Source: a bacterium (GTDB lineage Bacteria; Oederibacteriota; JAAXVQ01; JAUVAV01). From it: 64,000 bases of DNA. A program made the position numbers and the translations under genes. Of the stretch, positions 55,274 through 62,969 are shown in pieces; the first letter of the stretch is position 1; each line of letters begins with the position of its first letter. The stretch covers positions 1-64,000 of the forward strand of contig JAIORK010000008.1 of assembly GCA_021108215.1 (NCBI GenBank), written 5' to 3'. The notes under the pieces were generated by a model, which was not told the DNA's origin, ran no database searches, and saw only the letters and a program-made list of their open reading frames with translations.

Positions 55274-57199
55274 ATGCTTAAATTAAAAGAAGTTAAAGTA
55301 TCGAAATATAAAAGCTATCTTGCAACACAAATAGTTCCAATAGAAGATGCGATTACCACACTTGTTGGAAAAAACGAATCAGGTAAAACCGCATTTCTTG
55401 AAGCAATTGCAAAGTTTAATTACTTTGAAAAAGACCTGGAATTTGAGTTTGATGTTACAGCAGATTACCCAAGAAGCGAGTTGAAAAAATATCAAAGAGA
55501 TAAGGATCCAGTAGAGGTTATCAAGTGTACTTTTGAAATCACGGATGAACTTTTAAAAGAAATTTCGGATGATTTAGGAGAAAATGTTTTTAAAATAAAG
55601 TCATTTTCTTATGGCATCAAGTATGAAGGGAATGACGCTTGGTATGACTTGTCAGCAAACGAAGAAGTTTTTCTGAAGACCTACATTAAAGCAAAAGAGC
55701 TTACGCCAGAGGCAATAGAAGAATTGAAAGGTATTAAGTCAATTAAAGCACTCGGGAGTCTCGCTGTTTCAACTCAAAATGAGGAAGTAAAGAAATTATA
55801 TCAGGAGTTAGAAAAGGAATATATTGATAAAGCCTATAAATGGGATGATGTCATTCAAGGTTATATTGCTAAAAATTATCTTAAACCAAATTTTCCGAAA
55901 GTTTGGTATTTTGATGAATACTTTTCTCTACCATCAAGAGTAAATATTAATCGTTTGCAAAGTAATCAGATTGATGCTGAATTAACGGCAGAAGCATTAA
56001 AGACATCGAAAGCACTTTTTGAACTTGCAGGGATAGATATTGCAAAGCTTATCGATGCAAGTACATTTGAAACCTTTGTTGCCGAACTTGAAGCGACCTC
56101 GAATGAAATAACTGATCAAATTTTTGAATACTGGTCAACCAATGAGAACTTAGAAATTAAGTTTGAAATTGAACCAGTTGTGAATCAACAGAACACAAGT
56201 GTCATAGAAAAAGTTTTAGATATTCGAGTTAGGAACACACGCCATAGAGTTTCTTTGCCTTTGAAAAATAGAAGCAAAGGATTTAATTGGTTCTTTTCTT
56301 TTATAGTATGGTTCAGCAAAATACAAAGTGATGGAAATAAGAATTTTATTCTTTTACTTGATGAGCCTGGATTAAATCTTCACGCATCAGCACAAGCAGA
56401 TTTGCTTCGTTATATTGAAGATTTAGCAAAAGAATATCAGGTGATTTATACAACACACTCGCCATTTATGATAGATTCTAACCATTTGGAACGAGTGAGA
56501 ACGGTATATGATAGTGATTCGGGTAGTATTGTTTCAAGTGCAATTCAAGAAAAAGACCCCGAAACTTTGTTTCCATTGCAAGCTGCTTTAGGTTACGACA
56601 TAGCGCAAAACCTATTCATTTCAAAAAACAATTTATTGGTCGAAGGTCCAGCCGATTTGTTATATCTTTCAATTTTAAGCAGTATTTTAGAATCTGAAAA
56701 GCGAGAATGCTTAAAGGAAAACATCACAATTGTTCCGATTGGTGGAATGGATAAAGTCGCTTCTTTTATTTCATTGTTGAGAGGTAGTAAGTTGAATATT
56801 GTTTGTTTACTTGATTCATTTTCAGACCAAAAAGGGAAACAAAGAATTGACGATCTGATAAAAATTAAAATCATAAAAGATAGAAATGTTAGGTATTTTG
56901 ATGAGTTTATTAAAACATCAAATGATAAAGCGGACATTGAAGACTTGTTTGAAAAATCAGAGTATTTGGATATGTTTAATAAAGCATTCATTGAATTTGA
57001 AGATTTTGTAGTAACTGATTTGGATGGCAAACTACCAAATATCCTTCAACAGATTAACAAACTTATAAGCAAAAATCATTTCAATCACTATAGACCGGCG
57101 AATCAAATGGCAAAAATGTCTGTTGATTCTAAATACTTTTCGAAAAACACATTAAATAGATTTGAAGACATGTTTAAAAAGATAAATAAATTATACTAG
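55274..57199 (+). CDS. OLD family ATP-dependent nuclease (ATPase-TOPRIM)
   Basis: This 641-residue protein combines an SMC/RecF-like ATPase with a TOPRIM nuclease. Walker A GKNESGKT is at residues 32-39, the Walker B block FILLLDEPGLNLHASAQADLL near 358-375 with switch His in TTHSPFMID, and the TOPRIM glutamate in LLVEGPADLL near 454 with the LLDSFSD acid pair near 512. OLD nucleases cut DNA and include phage P2 Old and the GajA protein of the Gabija defence system. No UvrD-like GajB follows, so this is a class 1-type, single-gene OLD. AGGGAGG precedes ATG 55274. Confidence 0.88.
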   Translation: MLKLKEVKVSKYKSYLATQIVPIEDAITTLVGKNESGKTAFLEAIAKFNYFEKDLEFEFDVTADYPRSELKKYQRDKDPVEVIKCTFEITDELLKEISDDLGENVFKIKSFSYGIKYEGNDAWYDLSANEEVFLKTYIKAKELTPEAIEELKGIKSIKALGSLAVSTQNEEVKKLYQELEKEYIDKAYKWDDVIQGYIAKNYLKPNFPKVWYFDEYFSLPSRVNINRLQSNQIDAELTAEALKTSKALFELAGIDIAKLIDASTFETFVAELEATSNEITDQIFEYWSTNENLEIKFEIEPVVNQQNTSVIEKVLDIRVRNTRHRVSLPLKNRSKGFNWFFSFIVWFSKIQSDGNKNFILLLDEPGLNLHASAQADLLRYIEDLAKEYQVIYTTHSPFMIDSNHLERVRTVYDSDSGSIVSSAIQEKDPETLFPLQAALGYDIAQNLFISKNNLLVEGPADLLYLSILSSILESEKRECLKENITIVPIGGMDKVASFISLLRGSKLNIVCLLDSFSDQKGKQRIDDLIKIKIIKDRNVRYFDEFIKTSNDKADIEDLFEKSEYLDMFNKAFIEFEDFVVTDLDGKLPNILQQINKLISKNHFNHYRPANQMAKMSVDSKYFSKNTLNRFEDMFKKINKLY

Positions 57200-57211
57200 C
57201 TTACGGAATAC

Positions 57212-57268
57212 TGCTGGAGTTCAATTGTTCCATTAACGCCCTTATTTGAACAATCGAACTCTGGCACC
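57212..57268. repeat. Palindromic element (GCTGGAGTTCAATTGTTC arms)
   Basis: An 18-bp arm is mirrored by GAACAATCGAACTCTGGC around an 18-bp loop. Same family as the 55191 element, directly after the OLD gene. Confidence 0.7.
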
Positions 57269-57305
57269 AAGAACGCGGTAATACGGTTATAGATGGGGCA
57301 GGTGT

Positions 57306-57329
57306 CTTAAACTGACAAACTGACTCCGG
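57306..57329 (+). repeat. 24-bp dispersed repeat, copy 2
   Basis: Identical to 54425-54448. Confidence 0.85.
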
Positions 57330-57352
57330 CCTCCAATACACAATGAGGGAGT

Positions 57353-57817
57353 ATGCAGGTGTCGAAAGTACCGAACGGTTGGCAAAGAATATGGATAATG
57401 TTAGGGATTGTTTTATTGTTATTTCCGGGTCTTTTATTAATTGGGGAAATACCAACTAAAAGCGGTATCTATCATTATTGGGTAAACGATACGATTGAAT
57501 TAGTGCTTACACTAGAAGAGTACAAAGATCTTTCTCTTGGAGAATTGCGATTTAGATATAGATTCAAAGAGTGAATAGAAGATCAAGAATTAATTAGGAG
57601 GATACAACAAAATTTTTCTGATCCAGTAAGTGAGTATAACCTAAATTTTTCAAAAATGAATGCATTGCACGAAAATAAGCTAAACAATTTATTTCGATCA
57701 CAAGTGCTAGTTATTAGTAAATATATCGGTATTTGGCTAATGTTTATAATTGGTATTTATATATTTGGATGGTCAGTAGGTTGGATTATCCGTGGGTTCA
57801 AAAGAAAAGAAAACTGA
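57353..57817 (+). pseudogene. Two-TM membrane protein gene split by an in-frame TGA
   Basis: The frame starting ATG 57353 reads WQRIWIMLGIVLLLFPGLLL (first membrane helix), a soluble middle, and hits TGA at 57572-57574. The same frame continues without another stop for 80 codons to a second helix (WLMFIIGIYIFGWSVGWII) and ends at 57817. The complete product would be about 154 residues with two membrane helices, a layout I recall from small two-helix proteins ending GWxxGWxIRGF. TGA is a normal stop elsewhere in the window, so this is most likely a nonsense mutation. Confidence 0.75.
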
Positions 57818-57881
57818 GGTATACTTCTGTGAGTAGTAGGGAAACTCTGGCATCAAGTCACTATGGCTCGGATACGGGACG

Positions 57882-57915
57882 GGATACGGGACGTATTTGA
57901 AATAAGGAATTAAGC
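57882..57915 (+). repeat. 34-bp direct repeat, copy 1
   Basis: Begins GGATACGGGACGTA. A one-mismatch copy at 59809-59842 lies beyond the IS element and the degenerate receiver gene. Confidence 0.8.
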
Positions 57916-58005
57916 AGGGGGCTTCCTTGGATACTTAATTCAAAGATGCCTTCCGATCATTGATCGGTGCCGGAGTGATCTTGCCCCATAAAAAATGACA
58001 CACCG

Positions 58006-58869
58006 TTAAGATACATTCTTCAACCGCTCAAATTCAGCCGGATTCTTGTAGTTCAAATATGAATGCCGACGATAACTATTATAAAACAATTCGATGTAGT
58101 TGAAGAGGCTGGATTCAGCCTCTTCAACAGATTCATAATGACACCAGTAAACGTGTTCCATTTTCAGTGTGTGGAAAAATGATTCCATCACGGCATTATC
58201 CCAACAATTACCTTGCCGATTCATACTGGCAACAAACCCATGTTCCTTTAAGAAATCTCTGTAGTCATAGCTTGCATATTGACTACCTCTATCTGAATGA
58301 ACCATCAATCCTGGTTCTGGTTTTCTTTTCCAGAGAGCACGAAGCATTGCTTCTTTTAATAGTTGCGTGTTTGGTTGTTTACCAATCGCCCAACCAACGA
58401 TCCTTCTTGAGAATAAATCCAACACCGCTACTAAATAAGCACCACCTTTTCGAGTCCACATATAGGTGAAGTCAGTTACCCAAGTTTGATTGGGTTGCTC
58501 AACATCGAATTTCCTCTGCAACAAATTATCTGAATAGGTTGCTAATACCGCTTTGCTACCTATTCTACGGAATTTTCGTTTGATCTTCGCTTTGATCTTA
58601 TATCTGCGCATCAAACGTGCAATTCTGTTCTTGCTGCATTGGTAGCCCTTGTCGACTAATTCACAGGCTATTCTGGGGCTACCATATAACTCGCGGCTTT
58701 GTTGATGCGCGATTTTTATTTCTCGAACCAACACTTCATTATATTTATCACGCTGGCATTGACTTCTTCGACGCCATAAATAATATCCGCCCCGCGATAC
58801 TTCTAATGCATGACACATCCTCTCCACCCGAAATTGGGAGCGGTACTGCTCAACAAACATGTACTTCAT
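58006..58869 (-). CDS. IS3-family transposase OrfB (DDE catalytic part)
   Basis: This 287-residue integrase-core protein has an N-terminal HTH_21-like region (SRELYGSPRIACELVDKG) and the DDE triad: VTDFTYMW, MVHSDRGSQY and NAVMESFFHTLK. It would be made as an OrfAB fusion by -1 slippage on the A7G run at the end of OrfA (near 58897), giving KKSSEHLLKN-IRMKYMF across the junction. The frame is complete, so the element may be active. The protein cuts and joins DNA at IS ends. Confidence 0.93.
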   Translation of the reverse strand: MKYMFVEQYRSQFRVERMCHALEVSRGGYYLWRRRSQCQRDKYNEVLVREIKIAHQQSRELYGSPRIACELVDKGYQCSKNRIARLMRRYKIKAKIKRKFRRIGSKAVLATYSDNLLQRKFDVEQPNQTWVTDFTYMWTRKGGAYLVAVLDLFSRRIVGWAIGKQPNTQLLKEAMLRALWKRKPEPGLMVHSDRGSQYASYDYRDFLKEHGFVASMNRQGNCWDNAVMESFFHTLKMEHVYWCHYESVEEAESSLFNYIELFYNSYRRHSYLNYKNPAEFERLKNVS

Positions 58870-59180
58870 TCGGATGTTTTTGAGAAGATGCTCACTGCTT
58901 TTTTTAATATGTCACGCTCTTCCTCTACATCAGCCAACTTCTTTTTTAAAATACGATTTTCTTCTTCTGCGGCTGACTGATGGCCTTTACCTGGAAACGA
59001 CTCTTTTTCACCCATTTCTTCGTATTCTTGCTTCCATCTATGGATTATTACCTGATTGACTTCTAATTTCTTAGCAACTTCGATTACTGGAATGCCTTCA
59101 TCAAGTACCATCTTGACTGCTTGGAGTTTAAATGCCTTGTCGAACTTTCTTCTGAATTTGTGTTTCTTTACCATGGACAC
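58866..59180 (-). CDS. IS3-family transposase OrfA (HTH part)
   Basis: This 104-residue DNA-binding half has a helix-turn-helix (IPVIEVAKKLEVNQVIIHRWKQEY) and a leucine-zipper-like coiled coil at the end (ENRILKKKLADVEEERDILKKA). The slippery sequence A-AAA-AAA-G after ERDILKK allows production of the OrfAB transposase. It overlaps OrfB by 4 bp. Confidence 0.93.
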   Translation of the reverse strand: MSMVKKHKFRRKFDKAFKLQAVKMVLDEGIPVIEVAKKLEVNQVIIHRWKQEYEEMGEKESFPGKGHQSAAEEENRILKKKLADVEEERDILKKAVSIFSKTSE

Positions 59181-59307
59181 ACCTCCGATTAGACTTTAAT
59201 ATTATCTTTTCGGTGTGTCTACTTTTTTGGGGAAGCCCAGGAGTTAACTTGTTAATTTATGATCCGGGACGTTGATTAGTATATTGGTATAGTCCCTCAT
59301 CCTGGCC

Positions 59308-59325
59308 CCCGGCATTCGCCAGGCA
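59308..59325. repeat. 18-bp insert shared with the ilvD-ilvB spacer
   Basis: The same 18 bases (core GGCATTCGCC) occur at 6698-6715. Here they sit between arms resembling CCCTCATCCT and GAGAGGGAG, a different palindrome. Confidence 0.7.
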
Positions 59326-59412
59326 CTGCTCTCCCAAGAGGAGAGGGAGCAAATAGTCCGCCACCAAGCATCAAGTATAATGACATTGGAATTCACCTGA
59401 AGGGGAAATGAG

Positions 59413-59799
59413 ATGGCGAAAAAGAAACCGATAAAAATACTTAATGTGGATGATAACGAAGATGTAGCGGAACTTATTGACGGTGTGTTTAAAGGGGAAG
59501 GTGAAATCAATGGGCGTCCCTTAGAAGTGACGACAACCTCAGACTCGGTTAAGGCTGCTGAATATATTAAGGAAACGATGTTTGATGCGGCCATTATCAA
59601 TAAGATGATGCCTCACTACGATGGTTATGATATATGTAAAATGCTCAAAGAGAAGAATCCTGAGGCTGTTGCAATATTGCAATCAGCCGATTGTAATGAA
59701 CAATCATTTAAAGGAGCGTTTGAATTTGGTTTTAATGAGTATATCGTTGCTCCTTTTGAACCGGAAGTGTTGTTGCGCCGTATAAGTAGATATTTTTAG
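59413..59799 (+). CDS. Degenerate receiver-domain protein (phospho-acceptor lost)
   Basis: This 128-residue protein keeps the CheY-like fold: acidic pair in LNVDDNEDV, MMPHYDGYD loop, and a C-terminal VLLRRISRYF helix. However, the acceptor aspartate ahead of MMP is Asn63 (IINKMMP), and the usual Lys-Pro is Ala-Pro (IVAPFEP). It cannot be phosphorylated in the normal way and may act as a phosphorylation-independent partner or decoy. ATG 59413 follows GAAGGGGAAATGAG. It has no output domain and lies between the IS and a gene fragment. The intact receiver at 53743 is not closely related by eye. Confidence 0.82.
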   Translation: MAKKKPIKILNVDDNEDVAELIDGVFKGEGEINGRPLEVTTTSDSVKAAEYIKETMFDAAIINKMMPHYDGYDICKMLKEKNPEAVAILQSADCNEQSFKGAFEFGFNEYIVAPFEPEVLLRRISRYF

Positions 59800-59808
59800 C
59801 CGTTTATA

Positions 59809-59842
59809 GGATACGGGACGTAGTTGAAATAAGGAATTAAGC
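59809..59842 (+). repeat. 34-bp direct repeat, copy 2
   Basis: One mismatch from 57882-57915. Confidence 0.8.
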
Positions 59843-59864
59843 CGGCACCGGAGCACAAAAAAAT

Positions 59865-60008
59865 ATGGAACAGATGATAGTATTATATTCAATAGCATTT
59901 TTCTCTTTGATTATTGGAATGGGAGCCATTTTCACTTTAATTGAGAAATTTCCTGTAAAATTACTTTACTCCCATTATCATTCTCGGCACCCAAGGCCGA
60001 AAAAATAA
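59865..60008 (+). pseudogene. 5' fragment of the DUF3179 gene
   Basis: The 47 codons (MEQMIVLYSIAFFSLIIG and onwards) repeat the start of the gene at 61716 with a few substitutions, including its upstream CGGAGCACAAAAAA. The similarity breaks at a SRHPRPKK tail and a TAA stop. It is a partial duplication. Confidence 0.85.
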
Positions 60009-60041
60009 TGGGATGATGTGATAGTATTTTTAATTAAGTAC

Positions 60042-60073
60042 TTGCGAGATAGTACTGTATATAGTATCATAAT
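60042..60073 (+). promoter_or_regulatory. Possible hicAB promoter/operator
   Basis: A partly palindromic GATAGTACTGTATATAGTATC (60048-60068) is next to CATAAT, and TTGCGA lies 20 bp upstream of it. It is a plausible autoregulation site for HicB. Confidence 0.4.
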
Positions 60074-60087
60074 AGTTAGGGGAAATA

Positions 60088-60330
60088 ATGACTAAACTGG
60101 ATAAACTTTTTTTTGCACTAATGAACAAGAAGAAAGAAATAAGATACCCTGATTTAGTTAAAGTTTTAAAAACGCTTGGCTATCTAGAGCGACAAGGAAA
60201 AGGTAGTCATGTAGTGTTTTCACACAAAAAACACGTGACCATAACACTTCCTAAAAATAATTCTGTAAAGCGGTGTTATGTTGAACAAGTTAGGGCAGTA
60301 CTTGAGAAATATCTTGGTGGAGAGGAGTAA
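60088..60330 (+). CDS. hicA: HicA-type mRNA interferase toxin
   Basis: This 80-residue protein has a dsRBD-like fold. The HicA signature GKGSHVVF contains the catalytic His, followed by VTITLPKNNSV and a C-terminal VRAVLEKYLGG helix. HicA cleaves mRNA and tmRNA when not bound by HicB. The length is at the upper end of normal. AGGGGAA precedes ATG 60088. It is followed 5 bp later by hicB. Confidence 0.9.
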   Translation: MTKLDKLFFALMNKKKEIRYPDLVKVLKTLGYLERQGKGSHVVFSHKKHVTITLPKNNSVKRCYVEQVRAVLEKYLGGEE

Positions 60331-60335
60331 TTAAC

Positions 60336-60704
60336 ATGAAAAAAAATAATATTAAATCTGATTTATTAAAATACAAAAAGATAAATTACCGAGTAGAGCT
60401 GATTCCTGATAATAGAGATGGTGGTTTTGTTGCTGTAATTCCGGATTTACCGGGTTGTATTTCCCAAGGAGAAACAGAAGAAGAAGCTTTAAAAATGATT
60501 GCTGAAGCAAAGGTGCTCTGGATCGAGGAAGAATTAAAGCGTGGAAGAACGATTCCCTTACCGCGTGAAAAATATAGTGGAAAATTTATTGTTAGAGTTC
60601 CTAAAACGCTACATGAGCGACTTTCATTAGAAGCAGAGCGCGAAGGTGTTAGTCTTAATACTGAAGTTATTTCTATTCTAGAACGTGGTTTTGTAAGAGC
60701 TTAG
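60336..60704 (+). CDS. hicB: HicB-type antitoxin
   Basis: This 122-residue antitoxin has the HicB RNase-H-like fold (YRVELIPDNRDGGFVAVIPDLPGC, GETEEEALKMIAEA). Its C-terminal ribbon-helix-helix (GKFIVRVPKTLHERLSLEAEREGVSLNTEVISILE) would bind the operator. It has a GGAGAGGAG ribosome site. Together with HicA it forms a type II toxin-antitoxin pair that typically represses its own promoter. Confidence 0.9.
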   Translation: MKKNNIKSDLLKYKKINYRVELIPDNRDGGFVAVIPDLPGCISQGETEEEALKMIAEAKVLWIEEELKRGRTIPLPREKYSGKFIVRVPKTLHERLSLEAEREGVSLNTEVISILERGFVRA

Positions 60705-60751
60705 CGTATTCATATTAATGGGTGCCGGAGTTAGAATGTTGAAAAAAGAGC

Positions 60752-60809
60752 CTGGTACCTAAGCTGCAAGCTGAAAAAGGGCAATATTGAGCAATGAAAT
60801 ATTTAAAAT
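60752..60809 (+). repeat. 58-bp dispersed repeat, copy 1
   Basis: Begins CTGGTACCTAAGCTGCAAG. Closely matches 61504-61561. The two copies bracket the brnTA locus. Confidence 0.85.
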
Positions 60810-60922
60810 AGTTGCGCAATATTGTATATTTACATTATGCTACATTTTCAATTAAACTCCAGCCAAATTAAAAAGACACAGACCCTATTAGTCGCAATTG
60901 CCACGAAAAACCAAGCACACTA

Positions 60923-60959
60923 TTGACATATTATATATATACGGTATAATATCTATACC
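60923..60959 (+). promoter_or_regulatory. brnTA promoter and operator, near-leaderless
   Basis: TTGACA (60923-60928), 16 bp, TATAAT (60945-60950). The palindrome GGTATA-ATATC-TATACC (60943-60959) overlaps the -10 and ends one base before the brnT ATG, so the transcript has virtually no leader. Confidence 0.85.
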
Positions 60960-61226
60960 ATGATAGAATATGATAGTGATAAGAATAGTATAAATATTGA
61001 GAAACACGGAATATCTTTTGATGAGGCTGTTGATCTTTTTCAAGATCCTGATTTACTTGAATTGAAAGCGAGATCAATGGATGAACCAAGATTTTTACTC
61101 ATCGGAAAAATTAAAGAAAAGTTTTGGTCAGCTATTGTGACTTACAGGAAAAATAAAATTCGTTTCATATCAGTTAGAAGAGCAAGAAAAGAGGAGGTTG
61201 ATTTTTATGAAAGCCAGCGAACTTGA
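60960..61226 (+). CDS. brnT: BrnT-type toxin (DUF497)
   Basis: This 88-residue RelE-like toxin shows the DUF497 pattern: DKNSINIEKHGISFDEAVDLF, then RFLLIGKI and the C-terminal IRFISVRRARKEEVDFYE. BrnT toxins arrest translation and are neutralised by BrnA. The ATG at 60960 is only about 3 bases past the predicted transcription start. It overlaps brnA by 20 bp. A broken relative lies at 53016-53139. Confidence 0.9.
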   Translation: MIEYDSDKNSINIEKHGISFDEAVDLFQDPDLLELKARSMDEPRFLLIGKIKEKFWSAIVTYRKNKIRFISVRRARKEEVDFYESQRT

Positions 61227-61452
61227 TAAAAAATTTGATAATGGCGAGTCGGTTTTACAATATTTCGATACAAAGAATGTTAAAAAACCCGAGTTGAAAT
61301 TAAAACGTGTAAATGTGGATTTTCCTATATGGATGGTCCATTCATTAGATCATGCAGCAAGCCGGCTAGGCGTATCACGCCAGGCAGTAATTAAAATGCT
61401 GATCTCAGAACAACTAAAACATGATGGAAACCGGATTACGGGACATGTCTAA
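61207..61452 (+). CDS. brnA: BrnA-type antitoxin (ribbon-helix-helix)
   Basis: From ATG 61207 the protein has about 81 residues: MKASELDKKFDNGESVLQYF, then the DNA-binding part KRVNVDFPIWMVHSLDHAASRLGVSRQAVIKMLI. It binds BrnT and, with it, the palindrome over the promoter. GAGGAGG (61191-61197) before ATG 61207 makes this the start rather than the TTG at 61198. Confidence 0.88.
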   Translation: MKASELDKKFDNGESVLQYFDTKNVKKPELKLKRVNVDFPIWMVHSLDHAASRLGVSRQAVIKMLISEQLKHDGNRITGHV

Positions 61453-61503
61453 TCACATAACTTTAGAAAGATGCGAATAAGCTAAAATAGTTTCATTACA
61501 TGT

Positions 61504-61561
61504 CTGGCACCTGAGCTGCAAGCTGAAAAAGGGCAATATCGAGCAACAAAATATTTAAAAT
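61504..61561 (+). repeat. 58-bp dispersed repeat, copy 2
   Basis: Matches 60752-60809 with a few changes. Confidence 0.85.
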
Positions 61562-61569
61562 GTTGGGTG

Positions 61570-61593
61570 CCGGAGTCAGCTTGTCAGTTTAAG
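61570..61593 (-). repeat. 24-bp dispersed repeat, inverted copy 3
   Basis: Inverse of 54425-54448 with one mismatch. Confidence 0.8.
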
Positions 61594-61649
61594 AAAAACA
61601 ATAAATAAAATGTTATGAAAATGAATACCGTGATGCGATCATATCGGCC

Positions 61650-61677
61650 GTAGAGACGTTGCATGCAACGTCTCTAT
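61650..61677. repeat. GTAG palindrome (GTAGAGACGTTGCA family)
   Basis: A 28-bp copy with the last base changed (CTAT instead of CTAC). Confidence 0.85.
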
Positions 61678-61715
61678 AAAAATGTTACATAAATAGGTGA
61701 CGGAGCACAAAAAAT

Positions 61716-62897
61716 ATGGAACAGATGATAGCATTATATTCAATAGCATTTTTCTCTTTGGTTATTGGAATGGGAGCCATTTTTACTTTAATTGAGAAAT
61801 TTCCTGTAAAACTACTTTACTACCATTATCATTTTCGGAAACCAATAATCTGGACTGCTTTTACAGTCACATTAATTTGGCAAATTTTAGATGGGAAAGA
61901 TGGGATTCCTGCAAGTTCGGTATTGCCCTTAATGATTATCGCAGTCGCTGTCGTTCTAACGTACAGAGTCCATCAATCAAGTTGGTTTCGAGCAGTCTAT
62001 TTTCCGAAAATGACGACCGATTTAGCAACGCTTCCATTATCAGATAACAGTCAAATGGCGATCATTGAATACGAAGGGATTACCAAAGCATATTCTTTAG
62101 ACTATGTCATTCATCATCACATTATAAATGATAAGTTTGACGACAAAATAGTTGCGCTTACTTATTGTGCTATGTGTCGGAGTATTATTCCTTTTGACGT
62201 TACAGAAATAGGACCGCTATTCGTTGCTTCTTTCAAAAATGCCAATATGATTGTGGCAGATAGAAAAACAGGAACGTTCTTTCAACAAGTGACATTTAAT
62301 TCGATTATTGGGAAATTATATCCCTACTCGCTAAAGATGATTATGTTTCAAATTTTACCTTGGCAAGCAGTAAAAAAATTAAACCCTGTGCCGCAAGTTG
62401 CGGTGATAACTAAAAATGACCTCAGACCTTTTAGACTTCCAATGCCCGGTGTTTGGAAAAAAGTAATGTCATCAGAACTAACACCGGGTCTTTCAACTAT
62501 AGATAAGACGTTTCCATCAAAAATACGTGTTATTGGCATCAGTGACGCGTCAATGAACACAAAGATAGTTTATTTGAAATCAGAAATACTCCAACAAGGC
62601 GTTGTAAGAAATGATGAATTGGGTATCACCCTTATTTCTATGGGTGACACTATCAATGGCTATAAAAACACTGTGGTTTCGGAAACAATTAACTTAAGAC
62701 TTAAGGACGGACAAATAATTGAGGATAGTATAAGCGGGACCCACTGGGATATTACAGCGAAATATCTTAATGGAACGATTAAGCATAATCTGGAAAAAAT
62801 TGCGAGCTCGGATGAATACTGGTTTTCCTGGAAGAAATTTCACCCGGAAAGCAAATTAGTAAGAATAAGCAACAGCGAAAGTACAACACGTATGTAG
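61716..62897 (+). CDS. DUF3179 domain-containing membrane protein
   Basis: This 393-residue protein starts with three membrane helices (IALYSIAFFSLVIGMGAIFTL, WTAFTVTLIWQILDG, VLPLMIIAVAVVLTY) followed by a DUF3179 domain. Its hallmark is the short Cys motif in LTYCAMCRSIIPFDV, with VASFKNANMIVADRKTGTFFQQ after it. DUF3179 proteins are extracytoplasmic and of unknown function; the Cys pair suggests a metal or redox site. The ribosome site is weak (GGAG near 61702). A copy of the first 47 codons lies at 59865. Confidence 0.85.
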   Translation: MEQMIALYSIAFFSLVIGMGAIFTLIEKFPVKLLYYHYHFRKPIIWTAFTVTLIWQILDGKDGIPASSVLPLMIIAVAVVLTYRVHQSSWFRAVYFPKMTTDLATLPLSDNSQMAIIEYEGITKAYSLDYVIHHHIINDKFDDKIVALTYCAMCRSIIPFDVTEIGPLFVASFKNANMIVADRKTGTFFQQVTFNSIIGKLYPYSLKMIMFQILPWQAVKKLNPVPQVAVITKNDLRPFRLPMPGVWKKVMSSELTPGLSTIDKTFPSKIRVIGISDASMNTKIVYLKSEILQQGVVRNDELGITLISMGDTINGYKNTVVSETINLRLKDGQIIEDSISGTHWDITAKYLNGTIKHNLEKIASSDEYWFSWKKFHPESKLVRISNSESTTRM

Positions 62898-62969
62898 TGG
62901 GGGGCGTAGTTCGGTAATGACGTTTGATGCCGGAATTTAAATATTCAAATAAATTATCAATGAGGTATT

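Larger units (their letters stand above)
57981..59235 (-). mobile_element. IS3-family insertion sequence
   Basis: Terminal inverted repeats of roughly 23 bp are visible: the left end has GCCCCATAAAAAATGACACACC, and the right end has the related GGTGTGTCTACTTTTTTGGGG. Two overlapping ORFs on the minus strand carry a typical IS3 frameshift. The element sits inside a GGTGCCGGAGT-type sequence. Target duplication could not be determined with certainty. Confidence 0.88.

Noticed and set aside
57572-57574. TGA recoded as an amino acid
   Set aside because: TGA ends several normal genes here (PHP gene, ilvB, PssA-like gene), so a lineage-wide recoding is excluded. A local nonsense mutation is simpler.
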